In this document: positions 15,411 through 23,426 of the stretch, one piece after another
Layout: each line of letters starts with the position of its first letter
How positions within the stretch are numbered: position 1 is the stretch's first letter
Source of the DNA: Achromobacter seleniivolatilans
Lineage (GTDB): Bacteria > Pseudomonadota > Gammaproteobacteria > Burkholderiales > Burkholderiaceae_B
Reading direction: 5' to 3'
Length of the DNA: 64,000 nt
NCBI RefSeq assembly: GCF_030864005.1
Contig: NZ_CP132976.1
Location: 2,728,001-2,792,000 of the forward strand
Position numbers and translations under genes: made by a program
Notes under the pieces: model-generated
What the model was told of the DNA's origin: nothing
The model's input: the letters and a program-made list of their open reading frames with translations, nothing else
Databases searched by the model: none

Positions 15411-15829
15411 CAACCAAGCCGCAACAACAGCAAACCGGCACGGCCACGCAACAGCGCGTCGTCCTGGTCACCGGCAGTTTCACCTACGGCGTTCCTTACG
15501 GCGATCGCAGGCATTACGACTTCGTCATGCACCTGCCGACTATGGGCGACAACATTGATGCGCTGGAGGCATACCCGGATGGTTCGCCTGCGCGTATCGA
15601 CCTGGCCATGTTTGCCTCTTGCATGGTGCGCTTGGGCGACATCCCCTCGGACGATATCTCTTTCGAGCTGCTGACGGAGATGGACCCGACTGACGTGGAT
15701 GTCATTTATGCAGCGATGAGCGAGGCAAAAAAAAAGCTGCGGCCACGGAACGAAAGCTCCGAACCTACAGAAAACTCATCCTCGTCCTCGGAAAGCACGG
15801 CATCCCAGAAAACCGCGTCCGTCGCCTGA
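15407..15829 (+). CDS. tail assembly chaperone, unshifted product (gp41-like)
   Basis: The zero-frame product is 140 residues: a Gln-rich N terminus, a globular middle (HYDFVMHLPTMGDNIDALEA to ISFELLTEMDPTDVDVIYAAMSEAKKKL) and a Ser/Glu-rich tail after the slip site. The tail is low-complexity, as if it exists mainly because the other frame is under selection. Position between tube and tape measure is diagnostic. Confidence 0.88.
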   Translation: MTTKPQQQQTGTATQQRVVLVTGSFTYGVPYGDRRHYDFVMHLPTMGDNIDALEAYPDGSPARIDLAMFASCMVRLGDIPSDDISFELLTEMDPTDVDVIYAAMSEAKKKLRPRNESSEPTENSSSSSESTASQKTASVA

Positions 15830-15996
15830 CGTTTGAGCAGTTGGAGGGCTACCTTGAAGCCTTGGCCGAGTTGAACGGCTCGGCCAAGAATTCAGGTAGT
15901 TCATCCACGCGCCGCATCGTGAGCCAGCGGCGCGTAAGGCCAAAGGCGCGACTGCGCCGCAAGCAGCGCATTGCCGCGCTCACGCCATCTACATAA
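15407..15996 (+). CDS. tail assembly chaperone, -1 frameshift product (gp41/gp42-like)
   Basis: A ribosome slipping back one base on A AAA AAG (15730-15736) would join the first 110 codons to an overlapping frame that continues to TAA 15996, giving about 196 residues. The downstream part is basic and helical (RKLILVLGKHGIPENRVRRL, FEQLEGYLEALAEL), like the T part of tail chaperones. Most long-tailed phages, including Mu, make a long and a short chaperone this way to guide tape-measure assembly. The shifted frame has no start codon of its own near its beginning, which supports fusion over a separate gene. Confidence 0.83.
15727..15736 (+). promoter_or_regulatory. programmed -1 frameshift slippery site
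   Basis: A run of nine A's followed by G includes A AAA AAG in the correct phase (codons AAA-AAA-AAG), the most efficient bacterial -1 slip heptamer. The -1 frame stays open for 86 codons afterwards. Confidence 0.85.
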
Positions 15997-16008
15997 CCGA
16001 GGCCAGCC

Positions 16009-18345
16009 GTGTCCAACACGAACATGAAAGTCGCCCTTGAGATCGTCGTCAGCGACCGGGGCAGCAAAGAGGCTGCACAAGCTGTTTCTGTCGTCGCTCA
16101 AAAAAAGCATGAAGCATCACGGCAAGAGCAGCGTGATGCCGCTGCGGTGGTCACGGCGGTGTCTGTCGTGGCGCAGAAAAAGCAAGAAGCCGCGCGCCAG
16201 GAACAACGTGATGGCGCGGTAGTGAGCGCGTCCAACAGCAGGTACATCGACCAAAGCCGACGCGCCAGCGTTCAGCTCGCCCAACAGCAGATTGCCTCAT
16301 CACGTCACGCATCGTCTCAAATCCTGCGCGATACGGAGCGCCTGCACTCTGCCAGGGCGCGCCTAGGCATTCGGTCGGAAAAGTCCTTGCAGCGCGAGAT
16401 TGTGCAGACGGCAATCGCCTATAAGCGTTTGGAAGATTCAGGCAGAGTGTCAGGACGGGAACTTGCCCGCGCTGCCGAGGCGGCACAGCGCAAAGTCAAA
16501 ATGCTTCAAAGGGAAATGCGCGAGCTGAAAACCCCCAGCGAATGGGGCAAGGGTCTGGCAGCCATTGGCGGCGGCGTGATGGCGGGAGTTGCCATAGCAA
16601 AGCGTCCGCTCTCGGACACGATGGCGTATGACCAGCAGATTGCGGCTATGTCGAATACGGCGTATGCCTCAGAAGGTATCGATGGCAGACGAGAGGGGCA
16701 AAGAGAAATCAGCTTCCAAATCGGTCGAGCTGTGAGGCAAGGCGGCACGCGGGAAGATGCGGCGGACGCTCTCAACGAGCTACTGGGCAGCAGCGGACTG
16801 TCCCGAGATGAAGCGTTTTCTATGCTCCCCACCGTGCAGAAAACCGGGTTGGCTGCGGGCAGGAAATCTCGGGAAATCGTCCCCCTGGTCGGCGCGCTCA
16901 AGGCAAACAATATCCCCGTCGCGGATATGCCCGCCGCGCTGGGCAAGATGCTGCATGCGGGTGAAACCGGCGGCTATGGCATTGAGAACATGATTACCAG
17001 CCTGCCGAAGCTCCTGGCATCCCAGCGCGACAACTACGGCATATCAGGCATGAAGGGCCTGGAAATGGCCTTGGTCGATATGCAAGCGATCACAGCAGGC
17101 ACCAACATGCCGCAAGAATCCGCCCAATCGTTGATGGCATTGATGAACACGCTCAAACAGCCCGCTGTATCGCAAGCCGTGGCCAAGAAGCTATCAATTG
17201 GCGGCAAAGGCGTTGACCTGGCGGGTACATTGGGTAAGGGTGCGCTACGCGACATCAGTCCCTTGGAGACATTCGCCGCTGTTGTTGATAAGTCTATGGG
17301 CAACAACCAGGTCTACAAGCAGTTGCAAGGCCGTTTAGCTAATGGCGGCACGCAAGCCGATAGGGAGCAAATGACGACCTTGCTTGAATCATCAGTATTT
17401 CGTGATGTGGGCATCGGCCGGGAATCGCTCATGGCGCTGTCTGGCTATATGAGTCAACGTGGTGCAATCAAGGGTCTGCGCAGCGAATACGCAGGCGTCG
17501 GTGTTGGCGCGTTGGAAACGAGCAGCTCTGTGATGATGGCTACTGCTGGCGAGCAGGTGAACCAGGCCAATCAAGCAATTGCGGATGCGCGCCACAACGC
17601 GTTAAAGCCCGTCACGGATGTAATGGGCGATCTAGCTAACAAGATTACCAAGTATGCGGATACCTATCCGGGGTTGACCACTGCGATAGTGGGCGCTACG
17701 GATGGGATCAAAGTGATGGCAGGCGCAGCGTTGGCCTTTGGTGGCATCAAGATGGTGACGGGCGCTGGCGTTGGTGTGGGCGCGGTGGCGGCAGGGACTG
17801 CCAGTGGCGTATCAAGCGTTGCGGGCCGTGCGGCGAGCGTACTGGCACCTACTCGATTCCTTGGGTCCGGCGTGCTGGCCAGATCAGCACCACTAGCTTC
17901 TGTGGCGCTCGGGGGGTACGACGCGCTTGGCGTTTCTGGAAGCGATATTACTCAGGCAGAAAAGAACGCTGCTTATACGCGGATTGGCGGGCGCACTGGC
18001 GGCGGCATGGCAGGAGCCTATGCAGGAGGCCAAGCACTCGCCTTTCTTGGCCCCTACGGCGTTGCAGCTGGCGCTATTGGCGGCGGGCTTTTGGGTAGTC
18101 TCGGAGGCGATTGGGCCGGGGAAAAACTGGGCCAAGCGTGGTTTGGCTCAGGCGTGGCACGACCTGAAACTGGCTCAGCTGCCAGTCTTGCAACGGGTGG
18201 CTTTGACCCGGCAGCTATGCAGCGGGCCATCATTAGCGCTAACCGTGCGTCGCCCCAGAAAATGGAGGTCAAGGTAATTCTTGATGGCCGAGAAATTGCA
18301 GCTTCAGTCAACGAACACAATTCACGGGACGCCAGGAGAGATTAA
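16009..18345 (+). CDS. tail tape measure protein
   Basis: The 778-residue protein fixes tail length. It starts at GTG 16009, 12 bp after the chaperone stop. Residues about 25-74 are two tandem copies of a 25-residue unit (VVAQKKxEAxRQEQRD). A coiled-coil region follows to about 180, then a globular part with Gly-rich hydrophobic stretches (VMAGAALAFGGIKMVTGAGVGVGAVAAGTA and GTAGGAYAGGQ-like segments near 660-700), typical of the membrane-interacting C-terminal half. The C terminus overlaps the gpN start by one base. Confidence 0.93.
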   Translation: MSNTNMKVALEIVVSDRGSKEAAQAVSVVAQKKHEASRQEQRDAAAVVTAVSVVAQKKQEAARQEQRDGAVVSASNSRYIDQSRRASVQLAQQQIASSRHASSQILRDTERLHSARARLGIRSEKSLQREIVQTAIAYKRLEDSGRVSGRELARAAEAAQRKVKMLQREMRELKTPSEWGKGLAAIGGGVMAGVAIAKRPLSDTMAYDQQIAAMSNTAYASEGIDGRREGQREISFQIGRAVRQGGTREDAADALNELLGSSGLSRDEAFSMLPTVQKTGLAAGRKSREIVPLVGALKANNIPVADMPAALGKMLHAGETGGYGIENMITSLPKLLASQRDNYGISGMKGLEMALVDMQAITAGTNMPQESAQSLMALMNTLKQPAVSQAVAKKLSIGGKGVDLAGTLGKGALRDISPLETFAAVVDKSMGNNQVYKQLQGRLANGGTQADREQMTTLLESSVFRDVGIGRESLMALSGYMSQRGAIKGLRSEYAGVGVGALETSSSVMMATAGEQVNQANQAIADARHNALKPVTDVMGDLANKITKYADTYPGLTTAIVGATDGIKVMAGAALAFGGIKMVTGAGVGVGAVAAGTASGVSSVAGRAASVLAPTRFLGSGVLARSAPLASVALGGYDALGVSGSDITQAEKNAAYTRIGGRTGGGMAGAYAGGQALAFLGPYGVAAGAIGGGLLGSLGGDWAGEKLGQAWFGSGVARPETGSAASLATGGFDPAAMQRAIISANRASPQKMEVKVILDGREIAASVNEHNSRDARRD
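16081..16230 (+). repeat. tandem 75-bp duplication within the tape measure gene
   Basis: Units 16081-16155 and 16156-16230 each encode 25 residues (AVSVVAQKKHEASRQEQRD and AVSVVAQKKQEAARQEQRD with short tails). Many codons differ synonymously, so the duplication is old and kept at protein level. Confidence 0.85.
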
Positions 18346-19622
18346 TGTCTTGGGATAAAACCCTGTTGGATGCGTCTTTTAAGGGCATCAAGTTTGAGTG
18401 CGAGCATACACAGGACGGGGCCGAGCGCGACGTACAAAAGCACCAATACCCCTACCTAAATGGCGAAGATGCGGAAGACCTGGGGCGCGGTGGCATCGGG
18501 ACCGAATTGACCGCAGTTTTCTGGGGTGATGATTACGAGCAGAAATTGCAGAAGTTCGTGGAGGTGTTGGAGCAGCCGGGACCGGGTGAACTCATCCATC
18601 CAATCTTTGGCTCTATTCCTCTTGCCCAGCTTGAGGGCTGGAGAATCCGACATGATGCGGAAAGCCCCGACGCTTGCTCGGTGGAGTTGCGCTTTCTACA
18701 CAGCACGACGAGCAGCCCTTTCTTTGTGCGGCAATTGCCTGAACAGAAGGCGGCAGCTAGTCGGCAATTAAAAGACGATGGTATCGCCAGTGGAGTCGAG
18801 GCATTCGCCAAGCGCCTAAAGGCTCTAACGAGCCTGCAAGGAATAACGGACAGATTGAATTCGATACGGTCAACGATGGGACGCGTATTGAGTGCAGTTC
18901 GCAGTGTGACCAACGGTACTAGCGCGATTGTTGACCTGATCGACTTTCCGCGTGCGTTTACCGCAGAATTGTCCAACGGCCTGCATGGCCTAGTGGACTT
19001 ACGCGCATTTGGGTCCGCCAGTCGCATGTCGGATTGGAAGGGCTTAAAGGGTATCTTTGACGACGTTGTATTGCTGCCGGTCTCGTCCGCAAAAGGACAG
19101 ACGCCGACATCATTCCGACCGACCCAGACAGGGCAAGCCGCGACCCAACAGGGTCAAAATCCCATCGCAATTCTGCCCGAGGATCAAAAGCCAATTGAGG
19201 CCATCGTCAAGGTTGTAGTTGCGGGCGAGCTGGTCGATATAGCATCGGACATCCTGACCGAAGAAGCAAAGCGGCCGACGCTCTCGCCTGCGGATATCGA
19301 GCAGATTGTTGCCGACGTGCGTGATGCGATTCAAGATGCCATAGATGACAACCGTGACCTTTATCCCGTAGAAGAAGCCCGTGTCATCACGGAGCCGCTT
19401 AAAGAGGCTGCGTTGGCAATTCAAGAAGCTGGGGCGGCCGTCATCGAAGCGAGGCCGCCTCTGCGCCGCCGTACTATCGACGCGCCAGCAAATCTGCATC
19501 TTATTGCCTTTGCGTGGTACGGCGATTTTCGGCGGTCCGATGAGCTACTAAGGTTGAATCCTCGGCTACGGAATCCCAACGATTTGAATACGGGGGACAC
19601 CATCAATGGCTACGCCCAATAG
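18345..19622 (+). CDS. gpN-like DNA circularisation/tail protein
   Basis: A 425-residue member of the Mu gpN family. The N-terminal domain (1-110) is characteristic: LLDASFKGIKFECEHT, FPYLNGE-like YPYLNGEDAEDLG, DDYEQKLQKFVEVLEQPG and ELIHPIFGSIPL. Mu N was named a DNA circularisation protein but sits in the baseplate module. The last 45 residues (HLIAFAWYGDFRRSDELLRLN, then LNTGDTINGYAQ) resemble a LysM-like fold seen in some phage baseplate proteins. It overlaps the gpP gene by 17 bp. Confidence 0.9.
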   Translation: MSWDKTLLDASFKGIKFECEHTQDGAERDVQKHQYPYLNGEDAEDLGRGGIGTELTAVFWGDDYEQKLQKFVEVLEQPGPGELIHPIFGSIPLAQLEGWRIRHDAESPDACSVELRFLHSTTSSPFFVRQLPEQKAAASRQLKDDGIASGVEAFAKRLKALTSLQGITDRLNSIRSTMGRVLSAVRSVTNGTSAIVDLIDFPRAFTAELSNGLHGLVDLRAFGSASRMSDWKGLKGIFDDVVLLPVSSAKGQTPTSFRPTQTGQAATQQGQNPIAILPEDQKPIEAIVKVVVAGELVDIASDILTEEAKRPTLSPADIEQIVADVRDAIQDAIDDNRDLYPVEEARVITEPLKEAALAIQEAGAAVIEARPPLRRRTIDAPANLHLIAFAWYGDFRRSDELLRLNPRLRNPNDLNTGDTINGYAQ

Positions 19623-20739
19623 CTCGCAAGGACACACTCCAGACCTGTCGAGAGACATAGAGCCAGTTAGTATTCTGATTGGTGGTCGTGTCCACAACGA
19701 CTGGTCAAACTATGACGTTGACTCCGACCTCATGCGGCCGGCTGCGGGATGGCGTGTGGACTTAGGCTTGCCAGCTGGCCAACTTCCGCTGGCCGTTGAA
19801 CCTGGGGCACGCGTTGAAGTGCGCATAGGCTCCGATGTGGCGCTTACTGGCATTGTGGACGATGTTGATGATGACGTTGGCGGCCGGACAGCAAGCCTGT
19901 CTATGTCCGGCAGAGATGGGGCTGGCATTCTCACGGATTGCAGCGCTCCAATTTTCACCGCCAAAGACATGAGCCTTGAGCAGATTGTAAGGTCTGTGGT
20001 CAACCCACTGGGGATATCAAAAGTGCGCGTTGATTCACGTGGCAGCAGCGCCGCGAAGAAGGTAAATATTGAACCTGGTGACACGGCATGGCGAGCGCTG
20101 GAACGTGCGGCGCATGCAAACGGCCTGTGGCCCTGGTTTGCACCGGACGGGACGCTTATCGTCGGCGGGCCAGACTATGACGCACCGCCAGTGGCTAGCT
20201 TGATTCTCAGGCGAGACGGCAAAGGCAACAACATAAACCGCCTACGCCGCATCAAGTCAATCGCCCGACGTTATTCCGAAATCACGATCTTGGGTCAATC
20301 CAATGGTACGAATGCCGCGAATGGTCAGAATGCGATGCGGACAATCGTCCGTGACCCAGACGTAAAAATATATCGGCCACTGATTCTGACAGACGGTGAC
20401 GCGCTAAGCGGTGATTCGTTATTGCGCCAAGCGGAAAAGGCGCTTGCAGATGGACGCTTAGACGGGTTGACCTACCAAGCTGACGTGCGAGGTCATCGAA
20501 CAAGTAATGGTGTCTTGTGGGAGCCAGGCCAACGCGTACATCTTGAGGACGAGCGCAGGGGTTTCAGTGGCATCCTGTTTGTAATGGCTCGGCGCTTTAG
20601 AGGGGGAAGCGGCACCAGCACGACGACCACTCTAACGCTGAAAGAGGACAAGGTGTGGATACCGCTCGTTGTGCCCAAGGGAAAACGAAAACTGGAAACC
20701 AAGGCGTTTGATCCGGAAGAATTGGACACGACACCATGA
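19606..20739 (+). CDS. baseplate hub protein (Mu gpP/gp44-like)
   Basis: The 377-residue product matches the Mu gp44 / late control D family hub. It has VSILIGGRVHNDWSNYDVDSD near residue 20, the ladder of beta segments around VEVRIGSDVALTGIVDDVDDD, the FTAKDMSLEQIVRSVV motif and RRYSEITILGQSNG. The hub trimer links tape measure, tube and spike. It starts within the end of gpN and its stop overlaps the spike gene (ATGA). Confidence 0.92.
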   Translation: MATPNSSQGHTPDLSRDIEPVSILIGGRVHNDWSNYDVDSDLMRPAAGWRVDLGLPAGQLPLAVEPGARVEVRIGSDVALTGIVDDVDDDVGGRTASLSMSGRDGAGILTDCSAPIFTAKDMSLEQIVRSVVNPLGISKVRVDSRGSSAAKKVNIEPGDTAWRALERAAHANGLWPWFAPDGTLIVGGPDYDAPPVASLILRRDGKGNNINRLRRIKSIARRYSEITILGQSNGTNAANGQNAMRTIVRDPDVKIYRPLILTDGDALSGDSLLRQAEKALADGRLDGLTYQADVRGHRTSNGVLWEPGQRVHLEDERRGFSGILFVMARRFRGGSGTSTTTTLTLKEDKVWIPLVVPKGKRKLETKAFDPEELDTTP

Positions 20740-21383
20740 ACATTAGGACTATCGACGAACGTATTCGCCGCTTCTTTAGATCAATTCGTCAGCCGTTCCG
20801 CATGATGATAGGCAGAACATCCACGGGTGTCGGCATCAAAAAGGTGTCCGGCGAAGCGCTGGCCGGTGAGGCGGTGCGGGACGCTGAATTGATTCAGCAA
20901 TATGGCTATCACTCCGTTCCGCCCGAGGGGACCATGGGTGTCGCGGTGGCCCTGGGCGGCGCGACATCACACGCGGTGATCGTGGCAACCCAACATGCAA
21001 CCGTTGGCATAGACCTGAAAACGGGAGAGGTTGCGCTGGTGCATCAAGATGGGCATTTCATTCACTTAAAGAACGGCCGAATCATCGAAGCAGAATGCGA
21101 CGAGTACGTCATACGGTGCAAGACCTGGCGCGTTGAGGCGTCAAGTGGAGCGACGATGGACACCCCGGTTTTTAACGTAACTAAGCAGGCGCAGATTGAT
21201 GGTTTGGTGACCGGCAAGGGCGGTCTGTCACTGTCCAATGAGAAGGGCGGAGGCGGCAGCGCAGTAGCCAGCATCGCGGGAACGATGCGAGTGACGGAAG
21301 ATGTCATTGCCGGTGGCGTTAGTCAGATCGGTCATCAACACAAAGATTCTTTGGGAGGCGTGACTGGTAACCCTATTCGCTGA
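20736..21383 (+). CDS. baseplate spike (Mu gpV/gp45-like)
   Basis: A 215-residue spike of the gp45 family. The N-terminal OB-like domain includes AVRDAELIQQYGYHSVPPEGT and AVALGGATSHAVIVAT. The later part is a beta-helix-like stretch, and the C terminus has GHQHKDSLGG; the H-x-H pair matches the iron-binding apex of Mu gp45 and P2 gpV. It pierces the outer membrane. The gene ends just 1 bp before the third late-promoter motif. Confidence 0.93.
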   Translation: MNIRTIDERIRRFFRSIRQPFRMMIGRTSTGVGIKKVSGEALAGEAVRDAELIQQYGYHSVPPEGTMGVAVALGGATSHAVIVATQHATVGIDLKTGEVALVHQDGHFIHLKNGRIIEAECDEYVIRCKTWRVEASSGATMDTPVFNVTKQAQIDGLVTGKGGLSLSNEKGGGGSAVASIAGTMRVTEDVIAGGVSQIGHQHKDSLGGVTGNPIR

Positions 21384-21406
21384 CCCACTGAAGTCTTTCA
21401 GCTGAT
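21384..21406 (+). promoter_or_regulatory. candidate activator site, baseplate/fibre module (late promoter 3)
   Basis: CCCACTGAAGTCTTTCAG (21384-21401) contains the perfect dyad CTGAA-N4-TTCAG. It lies directly after the spike stop and 32 bp before the gp46-like start. CACAAT at 21426-21431 is a possible -10, 39 bp from the start of ACTGAAGT as at site 1. It would drive gp46, gp47, gp48, fibre and chaperone. Confidence 0.6.
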
Positions 21407-21437
21407 TTCCGCGTTTCCCTCTCGCCACAATGCTGGC

Positions 21438-21788
21438 ATGGACCCGCGAATTGATCCCAGCACAGGCGACTACAGCGGCGAGCGCATTACGTCGCTCGCC
21501 AATGCCGTCTATGTACGTCTCACAACACCTCTTGGCTCATGGTGGGCTGATCCAACACTAGGGTCTCGCCTTCATGAACTGGAAAGGGAGCTGGACGTAT
21601 CTCGCGTGCGAATCCTAGCTCGTCAGTACGCCGAGCAAGCGCTTAAGACGTTGATTGATACCGGCCGCGCGCAGAGCATCACCGTCACAGCAATACAGGT
21701 GCGCAAAAGCTGGTGCGACCTTCACGTGTCTGTCATTGACAACACGAGTCAAGAGCAACATTTCAAACATCCGGTGAAGGTCGCATAA
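21438..21788 (+). CDS. gp46-like baseplate wedge protein
   Basis: A 116-residue gp46 family (gp25/W-like wedge) protein with the conserved LTTPLGSWWADPTLGSRLHEL and a C-terminal beta ladder. Wedge proteins join the hub to the fibre-bearing J-like protein and start sheath polymerisation. It overlaps the next gene by one base. ATG 21438 follows the promoter motif with no strong ribosome site. Confidence 0.93.
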   Translation: MDPRIDPSTGDYSGERITSLANAVYVRLTTPLGSWWADPTLGSRLHELERELDVSRVRILARQYAEQALKTLIDTGRAQSITVTAIQVRKSWCDLHVSVIDNTSQEQHFKHPVKVA

Positions 21789-22852
21789 TGCCCTTCCCCG
21801 TTCCTGCGTTTTCACAGATTCGCAGCAATCTGCTGCGCGACCTCAAGAACTATCGGCCTGATGCAGATGTCACTACTGACAGCGATTTCTTTATTCGTGC
21901 CACGTCTGTAGCAAGTTCGATTGAGGGGTTGTATCAGCATCAAGCGTGGATGGTGCGCCAGATATTTCCGGATACAGCGGACCAAGAATATCTTTACATG
22001 CACGCAGCTGTTAGGGGGCTGAATCTAAAGCAAGCTATTCCTGCCCGTGGATACTTGCGCCTTACCGGTCAGCCCGGAAAACAGGTTCCCGAGGGCTTGC
22101 AGGCCAAGCGCGGCGATGGTGTGTTGTATCGCGTGACGGCGAGCGATCACATGCCGGAGGCGGGAAGCGGATTGTTTGCGGCTGAAGCTTTGACGCCAGG
22201 GGTCACGGGCAATGCAGACGATGACACCCCCGTGACGCTCCAGGTAGCCCCGAGTGGTCTGGACTCAGATGCCAAACTTTTCTTAATGCGTGGCGGGGTC
22301 GCCCAGGAAACTGATACTGAATTGCTTGCGCGCTTACTGGAACTCATCCGACGACCACCCGCCGGTGGCAATCGTCACGACTACCGGCGCTGGGCCATGG
22401 AAGTCGAAGGCGTCTCTGACGCGTTCGTATATCCGCTTCGCCGTGGCCTAGGGACGGTTGATGTGGCCATCGTCTCCGGTGATGGATTGCCATCGCAAGA
22501 CACCATCAATAGGGTGTTGGCCTACATCGATGACGTCCGACCTGTGACGGCAAAAGGTTGTTTGATTGTCGCGCCCACCTTGCGTCATGTAGATGTACGT
22601 GTCCGTACTTCGTTGCGCGACACCAGCCTGGAGCTGGCCAGCATCGCCATTAATCGGGCCTTAGCGACTCAGTTCGATCAGATCGCGCCCGGCGCTGCAT
22701 GGGTACGCAGTCAATCGGAAGCCCTTGTCTCAAACGTCGCTGGCGTCATTGATCGCCACATCTCGTCACCCACTGCCAACATCGTGCCGGTCGTCAATGC
22801 CGACGTGATTGAGTGGCTGCGCCTCGGTGCTGTCACCGTGGAGCCGATGTAG
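21788..22852 (+). CDS. baseplate J-like protein (Mu gp47-like)
   Basis: The 354-residue protein belongs to the baseplate J family: FSQIRSNLLRDLKNYRPDADV at the start, LYQHQAWMVRQIFPDTADQEYLYMHA, then GVTGNADDDTPVTLQVAPSGLDSDA and RPPAGGNRHDYRRWAMEVEGVSDAFVYP. It forms the periphery of the baseplate and carries the fibres through gp48 and the fibre protein. Stop and next GTG share a base. Confidence 0.94.
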   Translation: MPFPVPAFSQIRSNLLRDLKNYRPDADVTTDSDFFIRATSVASSIEGLYQHQAWMVRQIFPDTADQEYLYMHAAVRGLNLKQAIPARGYLRLTGQPGKQVPEGLQAKRGDGVLYRVTASDHMPEAGSGLFAAEALTPGVTGNADDDTPVTLQVAPSGLDSDAKLFLMRGGVAQETDTELLARLLELIRRPPAGGNRHDYRRWAMEVEGVSDAFVYPLRRGLGTVDVAIVSGDGLPSQDTINRVLAYIDDVRPVTAKGCLIVAPTLRHVDVRVRTSLRDTSLELASIAINRALATQFDQIAPGAAWVRSQSEALVSNVAGVIDRHISSPTANIVPVVNADVIEWLRLGAVTVEPM

Positions 22853-23421
22853 TGAAGCACCAGCAATTGTTGGCACGGCTTCTGCCGCCGCGCACCTATG
22901 AAATCAGTGGGACGGGATTGTCTGCCGAATTGAAAGCGGAGGGCGAAGCTCTAGACCGCGCACAGCAGAAGTCCGGCCAGGTTTTGAACAGCGTGACGCC
23001 AATAGGCGCAATCGACACGTTGCCGGATTGGGAAAGGGTTTGCGGACTGACTCCAGCGGATGGGTCGAACCGGCAGCAGCGCCTAGAGGCCGTCCTGGCC
23101 AAGTTGCAAGAGCTGGGCGGCCTATCCATTCCGTACTTCAAGGGCTTGGCCAGGCGACTGGGCTACGAAATCGAAATTACGGAATTCGAACCGTTCTTTC
23201 TGGATTACAGCCATTTGAATGAGGACATTCTTTTTGACCAGGATGTCATTTGGGTTTGGCAAGTCTCCGTGATAGGCGGCCAGGTCCGTGCGTTTCCCTT
23301 TTATCTCGATATGTCATCCGTAGATGAGGCTCTGCTCTCGTTCAGCGATTCGGTGATTGAGGAATATTTCCGAGACCTAAAGCCCGCCCACACATTCGTA
23401 TTGTTCGACTATCAGGAGTAA
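22852..23421 (+). CDS. gp48-like baseplate protein (DUF2313)
   Basis: This 189-residue protein matches DUF2313 (Mu gp48, YmfQ): HQQLLARLLPPRTYE at the start and the central DRAQQKSGQVLNSVTPIGAIDTLPDWERVCGL, LAKLQELGGLSIPYFKGLARRLGYEIEITE. It probably corresponds to P2 gpI-type proteins at the baseplate-fibre joint. GTG 22852 is chosen since it overlaps the gp47-like stop and gives the family N terminus. Confidence 0.92.
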   Translation: MKHQQLLARLLPPRTYEISGTGLSAELKAEGEALDRAQQKSGQVLNSVTPIGAIDTLPDWERVCGLTPADGSNRQQRLEAVLAKLQELGGLSIPYFKGLARRLGYEIEITEFEPFFLDYSHLNEDILFDQDVIWVWQVSVIGGQVRAFPFYLDMSSVDEALLSFSDSVIEEYFRDLKPAHTFVLFDYQE

Positions 23422-23426
23422 GTATT

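Noticed and set aside
16095..16113. Second A AAA AAG heptamer near the start of the tape measure gene
   Set aside because: A -1 shift here meets a stop within two codons, so no useful fusion would result; it is a by-product of the Gln-Lys-Lys codons.
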